Part shown: positions 44,457 through 52,448 of the stretch, piece after piece
Layout of the letters: each line of letters opens with the position of its first letter
Position numbering within the stretch: the first letter of the stretch is position 1
Assembly (NCBI GenBank): GCA_017959005.1
Contig: JAGDBO010000005.1
Coordinates: 1 to 52,448 of the forward strand
DNA: 52,448 nt
Origin: Bacteroidales bacterium
GTDB taxonomy: Bacteria > Bacteroidota > Bacteroidia > Bacteroidales > UBA932
Reading direction: 5' to 3'
The notes under the pieces: model-generated
Told to the model about the DNA's origin: nothing
Seen by the model: the letters and a program-made list of their open reading frames with translations, nothing else
Database searches by the model: none
Made by a program: the position numbers and the translations under genes

Positions 44457-45716
44457 ATGAAAGTTGATGTAGTATTAGGCCTGCAATGGGGAGATGAAGG
44501 CAAGGGTAAAATTGTGGATGTTCTTGCCAAGAACTACCCCGTAATCTGCAGATTCCAAGGAGGTCCAAACGCCGGACACTCTCTGCAGTTTTCTAAAAAA
44601 AGTTTTGTGCTCCACTCAGTTCCTGCCGGAGTTTTCCGCAAGAATACCGTTAACATAATCGGTAACGGCGTTGTACTGGATCCTATCATCTTTAAGGAAG
44701 AGACTGAGGCAATTGCAAAGATGGGTGTAGACCCTACAAAGAACGTTGTAATTTCCAAGAGAGCACACCTTATCCTCCCTACTCACAGGATAATGGACGC
44801 AGCCAGCGAGGCTTCAAAAGGCAAGGGTAAGATTGGTTCCACTCTTAAGGGTATTGGTCCAACTTATATGGACAAGACCGGAAGAAACGGACTGAGAGTT
44901 GGAGACGCTCTTGCAAAAGATTTCAAAAAGAGATTCAACACACTTAAGGCAAAACATATTGAGTACCTCAAACAGTTTGATTTCCAATATGATCCTTCAC
45001 AGAATGAGAAGGAGTGGATGAAAGCAATTGAGTACCTCAAGAAGTTCAAGATTGTAGACGGCGAGTATGAACTCAACAACCTTCTCAAGACAAAGAAGGC
45101 TTTGGCAGAGGGAGCACAGGGTACAATGCTGGATGTTGACTTTGGTGCATATCCGTTTGTAACCTCCTCATCTACAATCTGCGCCGGTGCCTGCACAGGT
45201 CTCGGTCTTGCTCCTTCAAAGATTGGTAAGGTTTACGGAGTCTTCAAGGCTTACTGCACAAGAGTTGGCAGCGGTCCGTTCCCTACAGAGCTGTTAGACA
45301 GCGCTGGAGAAGATATCCGCCAGAAGGGTCACGAGTTTGGTGCAACTACCGGAAGACCAAGAAGAACCGGCTGGTTAGACATTCCTGCACTTAAGTTTGC
45401 AATTATGGTAGACGGAGCAACAGACCTCATCATGATGAAAGCAGATGTTCTGGATTCCTTTGATACAATTAAAGTTGCAACGGGTTACATTGTAGACGGC
45501 AAGAAGACAGACCGCGTTCCGTTTGACACCTTCAGTAAGATTGAACCTGTTTACAAGGAGTTCAAGGGCTGGAAGACAGACCTTACAAAATGCAAGAGTG
45601 CCAAGGAATTACCGGCAGCATTCAAACGTTACATTGCCTTCATTGAGAAGGAGCTCAAAGTCAAAATCTCCTACGTTTCCGTAGGTCCGGACCGCTCCCA
45701 AACCATTAAGATGTAA
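44457..45716 (+). CDS. purA: Adenylosuccinate synthetase
   Basis: The 419-residue protein starts VDVVLGLQWGDEGKGKIVDVLA (GTP/IMP loop with the catalytic Asp) and has FQGGPNAGHSL with the catalytic His, GIGPTYMDKTGRNGLRV, LAEGAQGTMLDVDFGAYPFVTSS and TTGRPRRTGWLDI. It joins IMP and aspartate in AMP synthesis. Length is slightly short of the usual 425-430. Last gene of the right-hand + strand cluster. Confidence 0.97.
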   Translation: MKVDVVLGLQWGDEGKGKIVDVLAKNYPVICRFQGGPNAGHSLQFSKKSFVLHSVPAGVFRKNTVNIIGNGVVLDPIIFKEETEAIAKMGVDPTKNVVISKRAHLILPTHRIMDAASEASKGKGKIGSTLKGIGPTYMDKTGRNGLRVGDALAKDFKKRFNTLKAKHIEYLKQFDFQYDPSQNEKEWMKAIEYLKKFKIVDGEYELNNLLKTKKALAEGAQGTMLDVDFGAYPFVTSSSTICAGACTGLGLAPSKIGKVYGVFKAYCTRVGSGPFPTELLDSAGEDIRQKGHEFGATTGRPRRTGWLDIPALKFAIMVDGATDLIMMKADVLDSFDTIKVATGYIVDGKKTDRVPFDTFSKIEPVYKEFKGWKTDLTKCKSAKELPAAFKRYIAFIEKELKVKISYVSVGPDRSQTIKM

Positions 45717-45717
45717 C

Positions 45718-45765
45718 GCAACGCACCGCACTGCAACACACTGCAACGCACTGCAACACACTCGT
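45718..45765. repeat. 10-bp tandem repeat downstream of purA
   Basis: Imperfect units of CGCACTGCAA/CACACTGCAA are repeated about four times directly after the purA stop (45714-45716), just before the hairpin at 45781-45810. No coding role is evident. Confidence 0.7.
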
Positions 45766-45780
45766 TGTTGCTTAAACTAG

Positions 45781-45817
45781 AAGGAGGCCACCCCAACGGA
45801 TGACCTCCTTTCTTAAA
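45781..45817. terminator. Hairpin between convergent purA and TPR genes
   Basis: AAGGAGG (45781-45787) pairs with CCTCCTT (45804-45810); the bases inside (CCA and TGA side) extend weakly. On the + strand the stem is followed by TCTTAAAAAAA rather than a T-tract; read on the minus strand the preceding run is T-rich, and the downstream side is not. It lies between two converging genes and may work for either, but a classic U-tract is absent on both sides. Confidence 0.5.
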
Positions 45818-45828
45818 AAAAATGTAAG

Positions 45829-46947
45829 TTATTCCAACCGTAAGGTTAGGCCGTCTTGTGACGGAACAAACCTATGTTCAGACTGCCACTTGGCAAACTC
45901 TTTAAACTTATCTAATTCAGCTTCTAGGATATCATAGCCCTCGTTGAACTCATTGCCCATAAGCCAGGCGTTATAGACCCTCCAATAGCCTGCATCCTTA
46001 ATCTTCTTCTCATATTTAAGAATGGCAACCTGTTCGTCTGTCTTGATAGCATCTCCCATCTCTTTTCTCTCGTTGAGATAGAACTCCAGTGCATCACCTC
46101 TTAACTGAATTAGGTCCTCAAACGTAAGAGTATCTTTATCTGGAGTTAGTGAAGCAAGTACACCCCTTTCATAAGTCAGTTCAAATGCTGCAAGTTTGCC
46201 AAACAAAATATCCGGAGTCATATTCTCTTCAGATATTTTTATGTTGTTCTTATTTGTAAGGGTGACTTTTACCTGACGTTTTGTGGAATCCGTTGCGGGA
46301 ATAAAAGAGATGTTTTTTCTGTAAACTTCTTCAATCAAAGCACCCATCTCATCACTTCTCTCACTGTTAGGATCCAAAAAACGGTATACTGTACCATAAA
46401 GAGCTGCAAAGAGCGGCTCATTTGTAAGGATAAGAATTTGGGAAGCTCTGTAATAGTTGGAAGAAAAGTCTGGATCTACCTCTATTCCCTTCTCATACAG
46501 AAGCAAAGCTTCAATGTAGTTCTTTTCCATCAACTCACAGTTGCCCAGTTCCAGATAAAGAGATCCGGATTTAGGGAAGAGTTTAAGCCCCTCATTATAA
46601 GTCTCTTTTGCCTTCTCTCTATCTCCCTTTAAGTCATAGGCATTGCCAAGAGCCTGATATAGATATGGTTCCACATCCTTATGATTTTTAAGAGAAGAGA
46701 GTGTTGCTATTGCAGAATCATAATTCTCCTTTCTGTAGTAGGCAAGAGACAACTCGTAGCCTATACCGTAATCGTTCGGATAAACTTTTTGAAGCCCTTG
46801 AAGTATCTCGATGGATTTATTGACATTGCCTGAATCCATCTCTCTAATGGCTTCGTAAATCTTCTCTTTATCCTGTTCTGTCACTGTTTGTGAAAGAGCA
46901 AACAGCGGCAGAAGGACAAAGATGAATAGAAGAAAAAAACGTTTCAT
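45829..46947 (-). CDS. Secreted tetratricopeptide-repeat protein
   Basis: The 372-residue protein has a signal peptide (MKRFFLLFIFVLLPLFALSQ). At least four TPR-like units follow over about residues 25-180 (SGNVNKSIEILQGLQKVYPNDYGIGYELSLAYYRKENYDSAIATLSSL, AYDLKGDREKAKETYNEGLKLFPK, NCELMEKNYIEALLLYEKGIEVDPDF). The second half has no repeats and resembles no family I recognise. Likely a periplasmic or surface scaffold. It follows the MFS transporter gene after 18 bases on the same strand. Confidence 0.8.
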   Translation of the reverse strand: MKRFFLLFIFVLLPLFALSQTVTEQDKEKIYEAIREMDSGNVNKSIEILQGLQKVYPNDYGIGYELSLAYYRKENYDSAIATLSSLKNHKDVEPYLYQALGNAYDLKGDREKAKETYNEGLKLFPKSGSLYLELGNCELMEKNYIEALLLYEKGIEVDPDFSSNYYRASQILILTNEPLFAALYGTVYRFLDPNSERSDEMGALIEEVYRKNISFIPATDSTKRQVKVTLTNKNNIKISEENMTPDILFGKLAAFELTYERGVLASLTPDKDTLTFEDLIQLRGDALEFYLNERKEMGDAIKTDEQVAILKYEKKIKDAGYWRVYNAWLMGNEFNEGYDILEAELDKFKEFAKWQSEHRFVPSQDGLTLRLE

Positions 46948-46965
46948 ACTATGTTTGTTTGTCTG

Positions 46966-48381
46966 TTATTTTCTCTTGTTAGGAAGGTCAAGTTCCAGTT
47001 CCGGGTGCTTGTTGGAGGAGGCTTTCAGAAGGAGTGAAACGCAAACTGCAACAATACCCAAACCTATGAAGATGTACTCTGCTCTTACAGCGGCAGTTAT
47101 CTCCTGAGCGTGGTCACCTGCGGTGGTGATGTACTTCTTCAGAACTGCACCTACAAAGATTGGAACAAGGAGCATACCCATGTTCTGAATCCAGTAGATG
47201 AGTGAGTAAGCGGTACCGAGGTTCTTCTCCGGGATAATCTTTGGAACGGATGGCCACATAGCGGCAGGAACCAGGGAGTAACCAATTCCGAGGATACCTA
47301 TTGCGGTGTAACCAAAGAACTTAGAGCCTTCCGGTGCAAATGCAATGATAAGGTGAGCTGCAAGAACAAGGCAGGAACCGAGTATCATCCAGCGGGTTGA
47401 CTTACCAATCTTATCTACAAGGATACCAAAGAGAGGTGTACCTATAACGGTGCAGAACGGTATCATTGAGACCATTACGGCTGCAGTCTCAACATCCAGT
47501 CCAAATCTTGGAATGATGATGGAGGTTGCAAACTTCTTGAATGAGATAATGCAGCAGTAGAAGAATACGCAGAGCAGTGAGATAAGAATGTAGTGCTTGT
47601 TGGTCAGAATCTTAAAGATGTCTGAGAACTTGAACTTATCCTCATCAGTGGTCTCTTTGGTATCTTTCTCTCCGGTCTGGCGGTCAAACTTTGCATCCAT
47701 GGTAATGAAAACGCTCCAGAGGATTACACCCAAAATCATAATTGCAATACCTACGAGTGCAGGACGGTTGGTCTCCACAAACTTATAGAGAGCGCCGCTC
47801 TCATGAGCACCAACAAGAACTGGAGAGAGAAGGAATGCGGTAGCAGTTCCCAATCTTGCAATAGCCAGCTGGGCACCCATTGCAAAGGCCATCTCTTTAC
47901 CCTTGAACCACTTTGCTATTGAACGGGTTACGGCAACTCCCGCAATCTCTGATCCTAAGCCGAATAACATACATCCTATATATGCCAGAATCAAACTTGG
48001 CTTAGAGGAGAAACCGGACATCCAGTTGTAGAGGCCGCTGCCGTTGAAACTGCCTGAAATAGCGTAAGCTACAATGGCGGCACCAACCACCATCATACCC
48101 ACAAAGAGAGAACCGGTAATGCGGACTCCCCACTTGTCAAGCAGCATACCGCAGATAATCAGACCTCCCCAAACGCAGAGGAATGAGTATCCGCCGGCAT
48201 AGAAACCGTAGTCTTGTGAGTTCCAGTTAAGCTCCAGGAACTCAGGGGTTTTGAAGATATGTGACAGGGTGGAGAACATATCATCAAAAAAGTACGATGC
48301 GAACATCGGGATAACGAGACAGGCGAGCACAATCCAGCGTGCACTCTTGGAGTCTCTTAGTAGTGTTACTGCTTTGTTCAT
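46966..48381 (-). CDS. Major facilitator superfamily transporter
   Basis: The 471-residue integral membrane protein has 12 predicted membrane segments and MFS signatures (VRITGSLFVGMMVVGAAIVAYAISGS, AVTRSIAKWFKGKEMAFAMG, DKIGKSTRWMILGS). The stretch GKEMAFAMGAQLAIARLGTA is shared with the neighbouring transporter. A long loop (FDRQTGEKDTKETTDEDKFKFSD) separates the halves. Substrate is not decidable from sequence. It is a paralogue of the gene at 48406-50070 and probably arose by duplication. Confidence 0.88.
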   Translation of the reverse strand: MNKAVTLLRDSKSARWIVLACLVIPMFASYFFDDMFSTLSHIFKTPEFLELNWNSQDYGFYAGGYSFLCVWGGLIICGMLLDKWGVRITGSLFVGMMVVGAAIVAYAISGSFNGSGLYNWMSGFSSKPSLILAYIGCMLFGLGSEIAGVAVTRSIAKWFKGKEMAFAMGAQLAIARLGTATAFLLSPVLVGAHESGALYKFVETNRPALVGIAIMILGVILWSVFITMDAKFDRQTGEKDTKETTDEDKFKFSDIFKILTNKHYILISLLCVFFYCCIISFKKFATSIIIPRFGLDVETAAVMVSMIPFCTVIGTPLFGILVDKIGKSTRWMILGSCLVLAAHLIIAFAPEGSKFFGYTAIGILGIGYSLVPAAMWPSVPKIIPEKNLGTAYSLIYWIQNMGMLLVPIFVGAVLKKYITTAGDHAQEITAAVRAEYIFIGLGIVAVCVSLLLKASSNKHPELELDLPNKRK

Positions 48382-48405
48382 ATTATTGTTTTTTGTCTGT
48401 TTCTC

Positions 48406-50070
48406 TTAGTTATTCTCCTTAATGTTAGGGAGTTCCAGGCCGTAACCCTTCTTGCGGTCTACGCGCTTGAGAATAAATCCCAGAATGAGAGCTGCTACAC
48501 CCAGGCAGGCCAGCATAACCAGCGGAGCGGTGTAATCATAAGATACAGCAGCCTCTTCTGCAGTAATCTTACCGGTCTCAAGTGCCTCCAGAACCTCCGG
48601 GTTGGTCTTGTCCAAAACCTTACCAATCAGAAGCGGGAAGAGCCACAATCCTATATTCTGAATCCAGAAGATAAGAGCGTAAGCGGAACCTATAATCTTG
48701 GCGTCCACCAGTTTAGGTACGCTCGGCCAGAGTGATGCCGGAACAAGTGAGAATGAAGAGCCAAGCACCAGAATGGTAAGATAAGCTATCGCGATACCGC
48801 CAACGGCGTTGCCCTTAAACATCGGGAGGATAAAGGCGAATGTAAGGTGGCAGGCAATCAGAAGGAGGGAGCCCAGCACAAGCATACTTGCAGCCTTTCC
48901 TTTGTGATCCACGTAACTACCTAAGATTGGGGTGATTCCAACCGCCAGCAGAGGGAATACGGCAAATACCGTCTCTGCGCTCTGCCTCATATAACCCATG
49001 TAGCAGAAGACAACGAGTGCTATAATCGCGATGGCCAGCAGGAAGAACTTTCTCCCCTTGTTCTTTGAGAAGTTGCTCATAAAGGCAGCCACTGCAACTA
49101 CCAGCATAATACAGTATTGAATAACTGTAACGGTGCTTGTTGCCCAGAAGGAATCCTTTGGAACCTCCGTGAATGTGAGGTTGCACTGCAGCATATTAAC
49201 TGCATACTTCTGGAACGGGAAGATTGCGGAGTAGTAGAGCACGCAAAGGAGTGCTACCAACCAGAATCCGCTGCTCTTAAGGATGGCACCTATGTCACTG
49301 ACTTTGAATGGATCATCCTTCTCCTCAGCCTCACCGGTCTGAGCATCCAGTTTCTTGTCCATAAAGAAGTAGACAATGAACATAATGAGGGCTATCATAA
49401 GGAGAACAACTCCAAAAGCCACTGAGCGTGAAACATCTATGTGGCCTCCCATCTTTGCAAATACAGGTGAGAAGATCATACAGGTTGCAACGCCCAATCT
49501 AGCAAGAGCCATCTCTGAACCCATTGCAAGAGCCATCTCACGTCCCTTGAACCACTTTACAATACCTCTGGAAACGGTAATTCCGGCCATCTCAACGCCG
49601 CAACCGAAGATCATAAATCCAACGGCTGCAAACTTTGCGGATGCAGGCATGCCTCTGTAGAAGGGAGAAATTCCCAACTCGTCAAAGCCGGGTATATAGT
49701 TCAAATTGTTTGTAAACCAGGTTGCTATGGAGGTGTTATTGAAGGCCTCGGTAACTGCGTACCAGTTGATTGAGGCACCTATAAGCATAACCGCTCCGGA
49801 GAGGATGGCGGTAAAACGCACACCCATTTTGTCCAGGATAATACCGGCAAAAATTAGGAAGAAGACAAAGACGTTGAGGAATGTCTCAGCACCCTGCATT
49901 GTTCCAAAAGCCGTTGAATCCCAGCCTCTTGTAGATAACATTAAGTCTTTGATAGGCGATAGGATGTCCATAAAGATGTATGAACAGAACATAGCCAGCG
50001 CAAGTAGCAATAGCGCCGTCCATCTTACAGCCGCCGAATCTCTTAAGGTCTGTTTCTGAACTGTAGTCAT
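48406..50070 (-). CDS. Major facilitator superfamily transporter (paralogue)
   Basis: The 554-residue protein shares the block TVSRGIVKWFKGREMALAMGSEMALARLGVAT with the downstream transporter, as well as the C-terminal LVPASLWPSVPKL and YALIFWIQNIG regions (compare LVPAAMWPSVPKI and YSLIYWIQNMG). It is about 80 residues longer, mainly in periplasmic loops near residues 135-165 and in an added hydrophobic block around 350-390, so it has 12-14 membrane segments. Substrate unknown. It is first of the minus-strand three-gene cluster; 24 bases separate it from its paralogue. Confidence 0.88.
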   Translation of the reverse strand: MTTVQKQTLRDSAAVRWTALLLLALAMFCSYIFMDILSPIKDLMLSTRGWDSTAFGTMQGAETFLNVFVFFLIFAGIILDKMGVRFTAILSGAVMLIGASINWYAVTEAFNNTSIATWFTNNLNYIPGFDELGISPFYRGMPASAKFAAVGFMIFGCGVEMAGITVSRGIVKWFKGREMALAMGSEMALARLGVATCMIFSPVFAKMGGHIDVSRSVAFGVVLLMIALIMFIVYFFMDKKLDAQTGEAEEKDDPFKVSDIGAILKSSGFWLVALLCVLYYSAIFPFQKYAVNMLQCNLTFTEVPKDSFWATSTVTVIQYCIMLVVAVAAFMSNFSKNKGRKFFLLAIAIIALVVFCYMGYMRQSAETVFAVFPLLAVGITPILGSYVDHKGKAASMLVLGSLLLIACHLTFAFILPMFKGNAVGGIAIAYLTILVLGSSFSLVPASLWPSVPKLVDAKIIGSAYALIFWIQNIGLWLFPLLIGKVLDKTNPEVLEALETGKITAEEAAVSYDYTAPLVMLACLGVAALILGFILKRVDRKKGYGLELPNIKENN

Positions 50071-50163
50071 TGTATTGTGTTTTAAAATATCTTTCAGTTA
50101 AGCCAAAAATGACTTCGCAATTTACTCAATAATTTGTAAATTGCCACCCGTTTTGTTAGCGAA

Positions 50164-52038
50164 ATGGTCAATATGGAATACCGTATTCTAGATAAGATAG
50201 ACTCTCCAAAGGATATCAAAAGCCTGGACGTAAGACAGCTTCAGACTCTTTGTGAAGAGATAAGAGAGTATATGATAGAGTGTTGCGCCACCAACCCGGG
50301 CCACCTTGGGGCCTCTTTGGGAAGTGTAGAGATTGCCGTGGCGCTCCATTACGTGCTCAACACACCGGAAGACAAGATAGTATGGGATGTGGGCCACCAG
50401 GCATACGCCCACAAAATCATAACCGGAAGAAGGGAGGAGTTCCGCCTCAACCGCAAGAAGGAGGGGCTTTCCGGCTTCCCAAAGATGAGCGAGAGCCCCT
50501 ATGACTCCTTTGGCGCAGGCCACGCATCCACCTCAGTATCTGCAGCTTTGGGACTTGCAACCGCAGCCCGTCTGGAGGGAAAGAGTACAAAGGTGGTGGC
50601 TGTTTTGGGAGACGGAGCCTTTTCCGGAGGGTTGGCTTATGAGGGATTGAACAACGCAGGCGCCTCAAAGACAGACCTTTTGGTTATCCTCAACGATAAT
50701 CAAATTGCCATAGACAAGAACGTTGGCGCAATGCACAACTACCTGCTTAGGATCTCAACCTCAAGCACTTACAACCGCGCCAAAAATAAACTGTGGGACA
50801 AGCTGGGAGCCAACGGATTACGCCGCGTGCTCCAGAAGTTCCTCCGCTCCACCAAGAACTTCTTCTTCCGCCACGGCACTCTGTTTGAGGGACTTGGCTT
50901 CCGTTACTTTGGTATCATAGACGGCAACAACATAGAAGAACTGGTAAAGACCATTAACAGCATCATCAATCTCAAAGGGCCTAAACTGTTGCACGTGAGC
51001 ACGGTAAAGGGCAAGGGCTACAAACCTGCAGAGGCAGATCAGAGTATCTGGCACGCCCCGGGCAAGTTTGATATTGAGACCGGAGAGAGAATCCATCAGG
51101 AGGGCGCACCTTTGAAATACCAGAATATCTTTGGACAGACCATTGTACGCCTGGCCAAGGAAAACCCTAAGATTGTGGGAGTTACACCGGCTATGCTCAG
51201 CGGAGGTCAGCTCATAGATATGATGAAGGTCTTCCCGGAGCGCACCTTTGACGTGGGAATTGCAGAGGAACACGCAGTTACCTTCTCCGCCGGATTGGCC
51301 GCCTCCGGAATGCTCCCTGTCTGCAACGTCTACTCCTCCTTCCTGCAGAGGAGTTTTGACCAGATTATTCACGATGTGGCCCTGCAGAACCTCAAGGTAA
51401 TCTTCACGATAGACCGTGCCGGACTGGTGGGAGAGGACGGCGCAACTCACAACGGCTCCTTTGATCTGGCCTACCTTCGTTTCATCCCTAACCTTACGGA
51501 GATGGCACCTATGAATGAGATAGAGCTGCAGGATATGCTCTACTCCGCCACAACGGAGAGTTACAGCGGCGCCATAACCATCAGATACCCAAGGGGTAAC
51601 TGTGAGGGGCTGGAACTTCCTAATGAGTTCTCCTTTATAGAGAAAGGTAAGGCGGTTAAGATTAAAGAGGGAAAAGAGGTTGCCGTTTTATCCATCGGGA
51701 CAATAGGAAATAAAGTTAAGAAGGCAATAGAAATGGTTGAGCAGGAGGGCATTACCCCTACTCACATCAATATGAGATTCCTCCGTCCGTTTGACATTAA
51801 CTGTGTTAAGGAGGTTGCAAAGAACCACCGCGCCATTATAACGGTGGAGGACGGATGCATTGTAGGAGGCTTGTACAGCGCTGTATGTGAGGCGCTTTCA
51901 GATACGGATAACAACTGTAAAGTGGTAGGTTTGGGTATACCGGACCGTTTCATTGAACAGGGTACGGTTGCCGAGCAACTGAGAGAGTGCGGCATAGATG
52001 CGGAGGGCATCTACAAGGCCATTAAGTACTTTTTTTGA
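50164..52038 (+). CDS. dxs: 1-deoxy-D-xylulose-5-phosphate synthase
   Basis: The 624-residue enzyme has the N-terminal TPP-binding part HLGASLGSVEIAVALHYVL, WDVGHQAYAHKI and GDGAFSGGLAYEGLNNAG with NDNQIAIDKNVG, and the transketolase-like part DVGIAEEHAVTFSAGLAASG and IDRAGLVGEDGATHNGSFD. It makes DXP for isoprenoids, and for pyridoxal phosphate through PdxA. The ATG at 50173 (MEYRILDKIDSP) is an equally plausible start. A Bacteroidetes-type promoter could lie in 50071-50163, but I see no exact TAnnTTTG. Confidence 0.96.
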   Translation: MVNMEYRILDKIDSPKDIKSLDVRQLQTLCEEIREYMIECCATNPGHLGASLGSVEIAVALHYVLNTPEDKIVWDVGHQAYAHKIITGRREEFRLNRKKEGLSGFPKMSESPYDSFGAGHASTSVSAALGLATAARLEGKSTKVVAVLGDGAFSGGLAYEGLNNAGASKTDLLVILNDNQIAIDKNVGAMHNYLLRISTSSTYNRAKNKLWDKLGANGLRRVLQKFLRSTKNFFFRHGTLFEGLGFRYFGIIDGNNIEELVKTINSIINLKGPKLLHVSTVKGKGYKPAEADQSIWHAPGKFDIETGERIHQEGAPLKYQNIFGQTIVRLAKENPKIVGVTPAMLSGGQLIDMMKVFPERTFDVGIAEEHAVTFSAGLAASGMLPVCNVYSSFLQRSFDQIIHDVALQNLKVIFTIDRAGLVGEDGATHNGSFDLAYLRFIPNLTEMAPMNEIELQDMLYSATTESYSGAITIRYPRGNCEGLELPNEFSFIEKGKAVKIKEGKEVAVLSIGTIGNKVKKAIEMVEQEGITPTHINMRFLRPFDINCVKEVAKNHRAIITVEDGCIVGGLYSAVCEALSDTDNNCKVVGLGIPDRFIEQGTVAEQLRECGIDAEGIYKAIKYFF

Positions 52039-52056
52039 AAAATTTTTGAAAAAAGT

Positions 52057-52087
52057 TTTGGTTGTTAGCTGAAATCTTCTACCTTTG
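52057..52087 (+). promoter_or_regulatory. Promoter of the tRNA cluster
   Basis: TTTG at 52057-52060 and TACCTTTG at 52080-52087 are separated by 19 bases, matching the Bacteroidetes housekeeping pattern of TTTG, 19-21 bases, TAnnTTTG. The first tRNA begins about 30 bases downstream. This is the best promoter in the window. Confidence 0.75.
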
Positions 52088-52117
52088 CAACCCGTTTCGC
52101 AAAAACGGAAAATATTT

Positions 52118-52191
52118 GCCGATGTAGCTCAGTTGGCCAGAGCAGCTGATTTGTAATCAGCTGGTCGGGGGTTCGAATCCCTCCATCGGCT
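52118..52191 (+). tRNA. tRNA-Thr (TGT)
   Basis: The cloverleaf has acceptor GCCGATG paired with CATCGGC, a D arm GCTCAGTTGG, the anticodon arm GCTGA-TTTGTAA-TCAGC giving anticodon TGT, and the T arm with GTTCGAATC. Discriminator base is T. It reads ACA. No CCA is encoded. Confidence 0.95.
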
Positions 52192-52208
52192 CTGAAACAT
52201 AACTATTT

Positions 52209-52291
52209 GGAGGGGTACCAAAGTGGCCAACTGGGGCAGACTGTAAATCTGCTGGCTCATGCCTTCGGAGGTTCGAATCCTTCCCCCTCCA
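52209..52291 (+). tRNA. tRNA-Tyr (GTA)
   Basis: This is a class II tRNA of about 83 bases, with a long variable arm (TGGCTCATGCCTTC region). Acceptor GGAGGGG pairs with CCCCTCC; the anticodon arm GCAGA-CTGTAAA-TCTGC gives GTA. T arm has GTTCGAATCC; discriminator A. Confidence 0.95.
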
Positions 52292-52297
52292 CAAATT

Positions 52298-52370
52298 GCG
52301 GAAGTAGCTCAGTTGGTAGAGCATCAGCCTTCCAAGCTGAGGGTCGCGGGTTCGAACCTCGTCTTCCGCT
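52298..52370 (+). tRNA. tRNA-Gly (TCC)
   Basis: Acceptor GCGGAAG pairs with CTTCCGC; D arm GCTCAGTTGGTAGAGC; anticodon arm CAGC-CTTCCAA-GCTG gives TCC; T arm GTTCGAACC. Discriminator T. It reads GGA. Confidence 0.95.
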
Positions 52371-52375
52371 CTAAG

Positions 52376-52447
<72 letters not shown>

Positions 52448-52448
52448 C

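Overview
The window looks like a chromosomal segment of a member of the order Bacteroidales. The evidence is the FimA/Mfa1-type fimbrial operon with lipoprotein signals, the DUF3575 and DUF2461 proteins, the LytS/LytTR sensor pair beside remnants of a TolC/MacB-type efflux operon, promoters of the form TAnnTTTG, and very few Shine-Dalgarno sequences. Species or genus cannot be fixed from the sequence alone. No insertion sequence, prophage or CRISPR array is visible.

Layout, left to right. 1-448: C-rich repeats and two tandem hairpin pairs with no gene I can support. 449-2509: a DUF2461 protein and a membrane-anchored beta-propeller (lactonase-like). 2510-2828: a purine-rich intergenic stretch with an 11-bp tandem repeat. 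2829-7148 (+): a tolC gene cut down to its first 117 codons and fused out of frame to the last codons of an ABC permease, then a LytS-type kinase, a LytTR regulator and a DUF748/AsmA-like protein. 7151-11480 (-): a four-gene fimbrial operon (DUF3575, OmpA/TPR lipoprotein, FimA/Mfa1-like subunit, Mfa2-like anchor). 11608-22642 (-): a tight six-gene operon pdxA-rnhA-gpsA-CPA2 antiporter-addB-like-addA-like. 22739-24901 (+): recG. 24924-26488 (+): a split HipA toxin-antitoxin locus (HipB, HipS-like, HipT-like) behind three evenly spaced operator repeats. 26530-29951 (-): rluB-like, era and an M64 peptidase. 30034-31302 (+): a lone MacB-like permease. 31360-37240 (+): OmpA-family protein, secreted unknown, parC, aroK. 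37270-39909 (-): a BRO-N/Fic protein and recJ. 40001-45716 (+): lysS, a SpoU methyltransferase, aroE, ssb, purA. 45829-50070 (-): two related MFS transporters and a TPR protein. 50164-52447 (+): dxs and four tRNA genes (Thr, Tyr, Gly, Thr), an order that usually precedes tuf.

Most genes are housekeeping: DNA repair and replication (AddAB-like, RecG, RecJ, RNase HI, SSB, topoisomerase IV), the shikimate pathway (AroK, AroE), isoprenoid and vitamin B6 precursors (Dxs, PdxA), phospholipid precursor (GpsA), purine synthesis (PurA) and translation (LysS, Era, RluB, SpoU methylase, tRNAs). The accessory parts are the fimbrial operon, the Hip locus, the Fic protein and the M64 peptidase.

The observations I consider most worth following are these. 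(1) A palindromic element present four times in the noncoding left end also sits in frame inside aroE; the aroE copy and the best noncoding copy are free of stop codons in all six frames. (2) The split hip locus has three copies of a 20-bp operator at an exact 41-bp period. (3) A deletion scar with 8-bp microhomology joins tolC to the end of a MacB-type permease. (4) Several conserved enzymes (AroE, AroK, SpoU methylase) carry in-frame low-complexity insertions.
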